Assembly: GCA_051453625.1 (NCBI GenBank)
Contig: JBOZIK010000001.1
Location: 270,622,627-270,686,626 of the forward strand
Direction of reading: 5' to 3'
Origin: Welwitschia mirabilis
Taxonomy: Eukaryota; Gnetophyta; Gnetopsida; Welwitschiales
Length of the DNA stretch: 64,000 nucleotides
In this document: piece after piece, positions 60,859 through 64,000 of the stretch
Layout: each line of letters opens with the position of its first letter
Position numbering within the stretch: position 1 is the stretch's first letter
Notes under the pieces: generated by a model
Told to the model about the DNA's origin: nothing
The model's database searches: none
What the model saw: only the letters and a program-made list of their open reading frames with translations
Program-made: the position numbers and the translations under genes

Positions 60859-61408
60859 AGAGAAGGATATCAAGGAGTATAAGGGTTATTGTCATTCGAG
60901 TGAGTACATCAAACTTCTATTTAGTTATTTATCTATAGAAGCATTGTATTTTCTTAGGAACTATAACTTTTCTATGTGCAAATTTTCAATTTTGGTATGT
61001 CAGTTTTAGTTTCTTAGAAAGATAGTGATCATTCCCTCTGTTGTCCACATAATAGGCAAGACAACAGTGTGTGATTTTAATTTTAGTTTTATTTTTGGAT
61101 TTTAATTTTTTCTATAATAAAATTAGTTTCTATAGTCTCCTCTATCATTTAGATGATGAGGAGGATGACAATCCTATTTTCTGAGTTTTTCACTTTCTAT
61201 TTTAGTTTCTATTCTATTTTCATTTTTTTGGTTTTTTATGTGTTATCCCTTTTTTTATTTTTATGATAGATAGGATGATGGTCTATTTTTTGATCTTGTC
61301 TTCTATTATTTACTATTTGTAAGATGTTATAACATGATCAACATAGAGAAAATATATCATAGAGAAAGGCTGCTGATAGAAAAGAGCATTAAAAAAGGAT
61401 TGGTAGAC
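60859..61408 (+). other. gypsy leader before gag
   Basis: Untranslated leader, AT-rich. A frame at 60788-61009 is not supported. It contains TCATTTAGATGA (61145-61156) and TAGGATGATGG (61266-61276), variants of the palindromic words found in the LTRs. Confidence 0.6.
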
Positions 61409-61859
61409 ATGGAAAATGAGTCAGAAAAGCAATCTTCAAGTTCACTTAATTCTCCTTCTGAATTTATTTTTTCTAAATCATATTTTTTTAACAAAAATCA
61501 TATATAAGAAGAGAACCAATTCACAATTTTAAGTACCTCTTGTAAGCAAAAACAAGTTTTAAGATCTTTTACCCCTAATGTAAACTTTATCCTTAGAGAA
61601 TTATTAGCCACTAGAAAAAAAGAGATTCAAACATCTTTTGACCTATCCCCAGGAGATGATATTAAACTTAAAAATATAAATGCCTATCCAATTTATGATG
61701 GAGAAAAGGATGAGGATCCTTTTCAACACATTGTAGATATTGAACAACTAATCCTTACATTGGGAAATGGGAAGGAAAAAATTAGTGATAGAACATATAT
61801 GGTAATCTTTCCCTTAACATTAAGAGGTAGAGAAAAACGTTACCAAAATGTATTCCCTA

Positions 61860-61905
61860 CAAAAGTTTAAAAAATTGGGATCAAGTATAAAAAACTTTTG
61901 TAAAG
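61860..61905 (+). repeat. 46-bp sequence repeated across the gap, left copy
   Basis: It is identical at 45 of 46 positions to 62408-62453 on the other side of the gap. Both encode the same part of the gag core. Confidence 0.95.
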
Positions 61906-62407
61906 NNNNNNNNNNNNNNNNNNNNNNNNNNNNNNNNNNNNNNNNNNNNNNNNNNNNNNNNNNNNNNNNNNNNNNNNNNNNNNNNNNNNNNNNNNNNNNN
62001 NNNNNNNNNNNNNNNNNNNNNNNNNNNNNNNNNNNNNNNNNNNNNNNNNNNNNNNNNNNNNNNNNNNNNNNNNNNNNNNNNNNNNNNNNNNNNNNNNNNN
62101 NNNNNNNNNNNNNNNNNNNNNNNNNNNNNNNNNNNNNNNNNNNNNNNNNNNNNNNNNNNNNNNNNNNNNNNNNNNNNNNNNNNNNNNNNNNNNNNNNNNN
62201 NNNNNNNNNNNNNNNNNNNNNNNNNNNNNNNNNNNNNNNNNNNNNNNNNNNNNNNNNNNNNNNNNNNNNNNNNNNNNNNNNNNNNNNNNNNNNNNNNNNN
62301 NNNNNNNNNNNNNNNNNNNNNNNNNNNNNNNNNNNNNNNNNNNNNNNNNNNNNNNNNNNNNNNNNNNNNNNNNNNNNNNNNNNNNNNNNNNNNNNNNNNN
62401 NNNNNNN
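61906..62407. other. assembly gap (502 N), probably spurious
   Basis: The last 46 bases before it and the first 46 bases after it match at 45 positions, and gag similarity would continue directly from one to the other with one copy removed. Confidence 0.97.
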
Positions 62408-62453
62408 CAAAAGTTTAAAAACTTGGGATCAAGTATAAAAAACTTTTGTAAAG
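62408..62453 (+). repeat. 46-bp sequence repeated across the gap, right copy
   Basis: See the left copy at 61860-61905; the only difference is A to C at position 15 of the unit. Confidence 0.95.
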
Positions 62454-62659
62454 AGATTTATGAGTGATAAAACCATGAGAAAAAGAAAAAATAGATAAAA
62501 AACTTTCAACAAAAATCAAAATGAAGGCTATGCTTCTATAAATGATCATTTCTTTGTAGCCTACCATTCTAATCCAATAGATATTTTTTCACTAATAGAA
62601 CTAATAGAATACTTTTATAATAGGTTAACTTCACACAAAAACAACTTGTATATTTTTCT

Positions 62660-63561
62660 NNNNNNNNNNNNNNNNNNNNNNNNNNNNNNNNNNNNNNNNN
62701 NNNNNNNNNNNNNNNNNNNNNNNNNNNNNNNNNNNNNNNNNNNNNNNNNNNNNNNNNNNNNNNNNNNNNNNNNNNNNNNNNNNNNNNNNNNNNNNNNNNN
62801 NNNNNNNNNNNNNNNNNNNNNNNNNNNNNNNNNNNNNNNNNNNNNNNNNNNNNNNNNNNNNNNNNNNNNNNNNNNNNNNNNNNNNNNNNNNNNNNNNNNN
62901 NNNNNNNNNNNNNNNNNNNNNNNNNNNNNNNNNNNNNNNNNNNNNNNNNNNNNNNNNNNNNNNNNNNNNNNNNNNNNNNNNNNNNNNNNNNNNNNNNNNN
63001 NNNNNNNNNNNNNNNNNNNNNNNNNNNNNNNNNNNNNNNNNNNNNNNNNNNNNNNNNNNNNNNNNNNNNNNNNNNNNNNNNNNNNNNNNNNNNNNNNNNN
63101 NNNNNNNNNNNNNNNNNNNNNNNNNNNNNNNNNNNNNNNNNNNNNNNNNNNNNNNNNNNNNNNNNNNNNNNNNNNNNNNNNNNNNNNNNNNNNNNNNNNN
63201 NNNNNNNNNNNNNNNNNNNNNNNNNNNNNNNNNNNNNNNNNNNNNNNNNNNNNNNNNNNNNNNNNNNNNNNNNNNNNNNNNNNNNNNNNNNNNNNNNNNN
63301 NNNNNNNNNNNNNNNNNNNNNNNNNNNNNNNNNNNNNNNNNNNNNNNNNNNNNNNNNNNNNNNNNNNNNNNNNNNNNNNNNNNNNNNNNNNNNNNNNNNN
63401 NNNNNNNNNNNNNNNNNNNNNNNNNNNNNNNNNNNNNNNNNNNNNNNNNNNNNNNNNNNNNNNNNNNNNNNNNNNNNNNNNNNNNNNNNNNNNNNNNNNN
63501 NNNNNNNNNNNNNNNNNNNNNNNNNNNNNNNNNNNNNNNNNNNNNNNNNNNNNNNNNNNNN
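62660..63561. other. assembly gap (902 N)
   Basis: It lies between gag and protease of the gypsy element and probably hides the end of gag and its zinc knuckle. Confidence 0.99.
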
Positions 63562-64000
63562 TAAAAGTCTTAATAAAAAACATGAGCATAAATGTATTCT
63601 TTTGGAAACTTTTGCAACAATATATGGGGTACCCAAAACTTTGGAAGGACTTAATAAGAAGAAAATAAAAATGAGTTATTCCTAGCAAAGTCTTTCTAGC
63701 ACAACCCCTTATGAATTTAGTATTACAAAAATCACCCAAATTTAAAAATCCAAGAGCAGCTATAGTGAATATTACTTTAGAGAGAAACAAAAAGAATAAA
63801 AAAGCCTTAATAGATATTATAGTAAGTGTTAATATTATGTCACTTAACATTTATAAGAGATTTGGTTTGGAGGATAGAATAGAGCCTACTCTGGTTGTCT
63901 TAGAATTAGTAGATACTTCAGTTAAGAAATCATTAGGCATTATTAAAAATTTATCAATTCAAATTGAAGAGGCTTGTTATCCCATAGATGTGATTATTAT
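63562..64000 (+). pseudogene. gypsy pol start with aspartic protease remnant (runs off the window)
   Basis: The frame is open from 63675 to 64000 (108 codons). It has 'SPKFKNPRAAIVNI', then Ala-Leu-Ile-Asp-Ile-Ile-Val-Ser-Val-Asn-Ile-Met at 63804-63839, where active proteases of this family have Asp-(Thr/Ser)-Gly-Ala-Ser-Val-Asn-Ile-Met, followed by 'LELVDTSVKKSLGIIKNL' and 'IDVII', matching the 'L.LAD.S...P.GII.D' and 'PVDF.V' blocks. The catalytic Asp remains but Thr-Gly is changed to Ile-Ile, so this copy should be inactive. Reverse transcriptase would lie beyond the window. Confidence 0.8.

Larger units (their letters stand above)
61409..62659 (+). pseudogene. gypsy gag (retrotrans_gag), nearly in frame, interrupted by a gap
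   Basis: ATG at 61409 follows the leader. The N-terminal 33 codons are Ser-rich and end in a TAA. The same frame then runs to 61870 with 'PIYDGEKDEDPFQHIVDIE' (the 'P.F.G...E.P..HI..FE' block) and 'IFPLTLRGREKRY', the 'FP.SL.G.A..W' core; Trp has become Arg-Tyr. After the gap similarity continues with 'SLKTWDQV' and then 'KTFVKRFMSD', the 'SI.TW..L...F...F' block, after which the frame is Asn/Phe-rich with a few stops. Gag builds the particle. Confidence 0.8.
59797..64000 (+). mobile_element. Ty3/gypsy retrotransposon (5' part; continues beyond the window)
   Basis: LTR, TATA box, tRNA-Asp-type primer site, leader, gag and the beginning of the protease follow in order on the plus strand. It is the best preserved autonomous-type element of the window: gag keeps one reading frame from 61409 to 61870 with a single stop, and the protease frame is open from 63675 to the window end. 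Two gaps (61906-62407 and 62660-63561) interrupt it. Confidence 0.85.

Noticed and set aside
60145-61009. Short plus-strand open frames within the gypsy LTR and leader
   Set aside because: They lie in the LTR promoter/transcribed region and the leader and are not conserved with the LTR copy at 24453.
1-64000. A new cellular defence or metabolic system
   Set aside because: I looked for clusters of host-like genes on both strands and found none; the readable coding sequence is all of transposon type or unrecognised and decayed.

Overview
This window looks like repeat-rich, heterochromatic nuclear DNA of a flowering plant. It is very AT-rich (about 70% by eye) and contains 11 runs of N (assembly gaps). 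I find no convincing intact cellular gene, tRNA, rRNA or CRISPR array. Almost everything recognisable is a transposable element of a plant type: CACTA, a non-autonomous long-LTR element, Ty3/gypsy, Ty1/copia and an L1-type LINE. Most copies are old and full of stop codons. I cannot name the species from the sequence.

Layout. 1-4606: AT-rich DNA with a gapped (TG)n microsatellite and a 0.7 kb fragment (2880-3600) related to the inside of the element at 9-18 kb. 4610-20643: a CACTA-like DNA transposon with 14/15 matching ends and a 3-bp target duplication (AAT). Nested inside it, 9124-18532, are two long LTRs (about 2.5 and 3.2 kb) around a 3.8 kb internal region with no recognisable pol gene, as in LARD-type non-autonomous retrotransposons. 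20647-24452: unexplained AT-rich DNA. 24453-25680: a gypsy-type LTR. 30066-34620: a badly decayed Ty3/gypsy element on the plus strand, with traces of gag, protease, reverse transcriptase, RNase H and integrase in that order.

34621-41339: AT-rich DNA with no recognisable gene. 41340-45039: a Ty1/copia element on the minus strand with its 5' LTR, an exact 12-nt initiator-tRNA-Met primer site, gag with zinc knuckle, protease, integrase and a broken reverse transcriptase; the 3' end is missing. 45140-47770: decayed minus-strand coding remnants, including a 16-residue tandem repeat. 52780-53535: a UBN2/copia-type gag remnant. 54130-59000: an L1-type LINE on the plus strand (ORF1 and ORF2 pseudogenes). 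59797-64000: a better preserved Ty3/gypsy element on the plus strand (LTR, TATA box, tRNA-Asp-type primer site, gag, start of protease) that runs off the window.

No host pathway is encoded here. The window records nested insertions followed by decay in which many stops sit where glutamine, tryptophan or arginine codons would be, as expected from loss of methylated cytosines. The points most worth checking are the bounded CACTA element with its nested long-LTR element, the satellite-like array inside those LTRs, the 46-bp sequence repeated on both sides of the gap at 61906-62407, and the recurrent palindrome in and around the gypsy LTR family.
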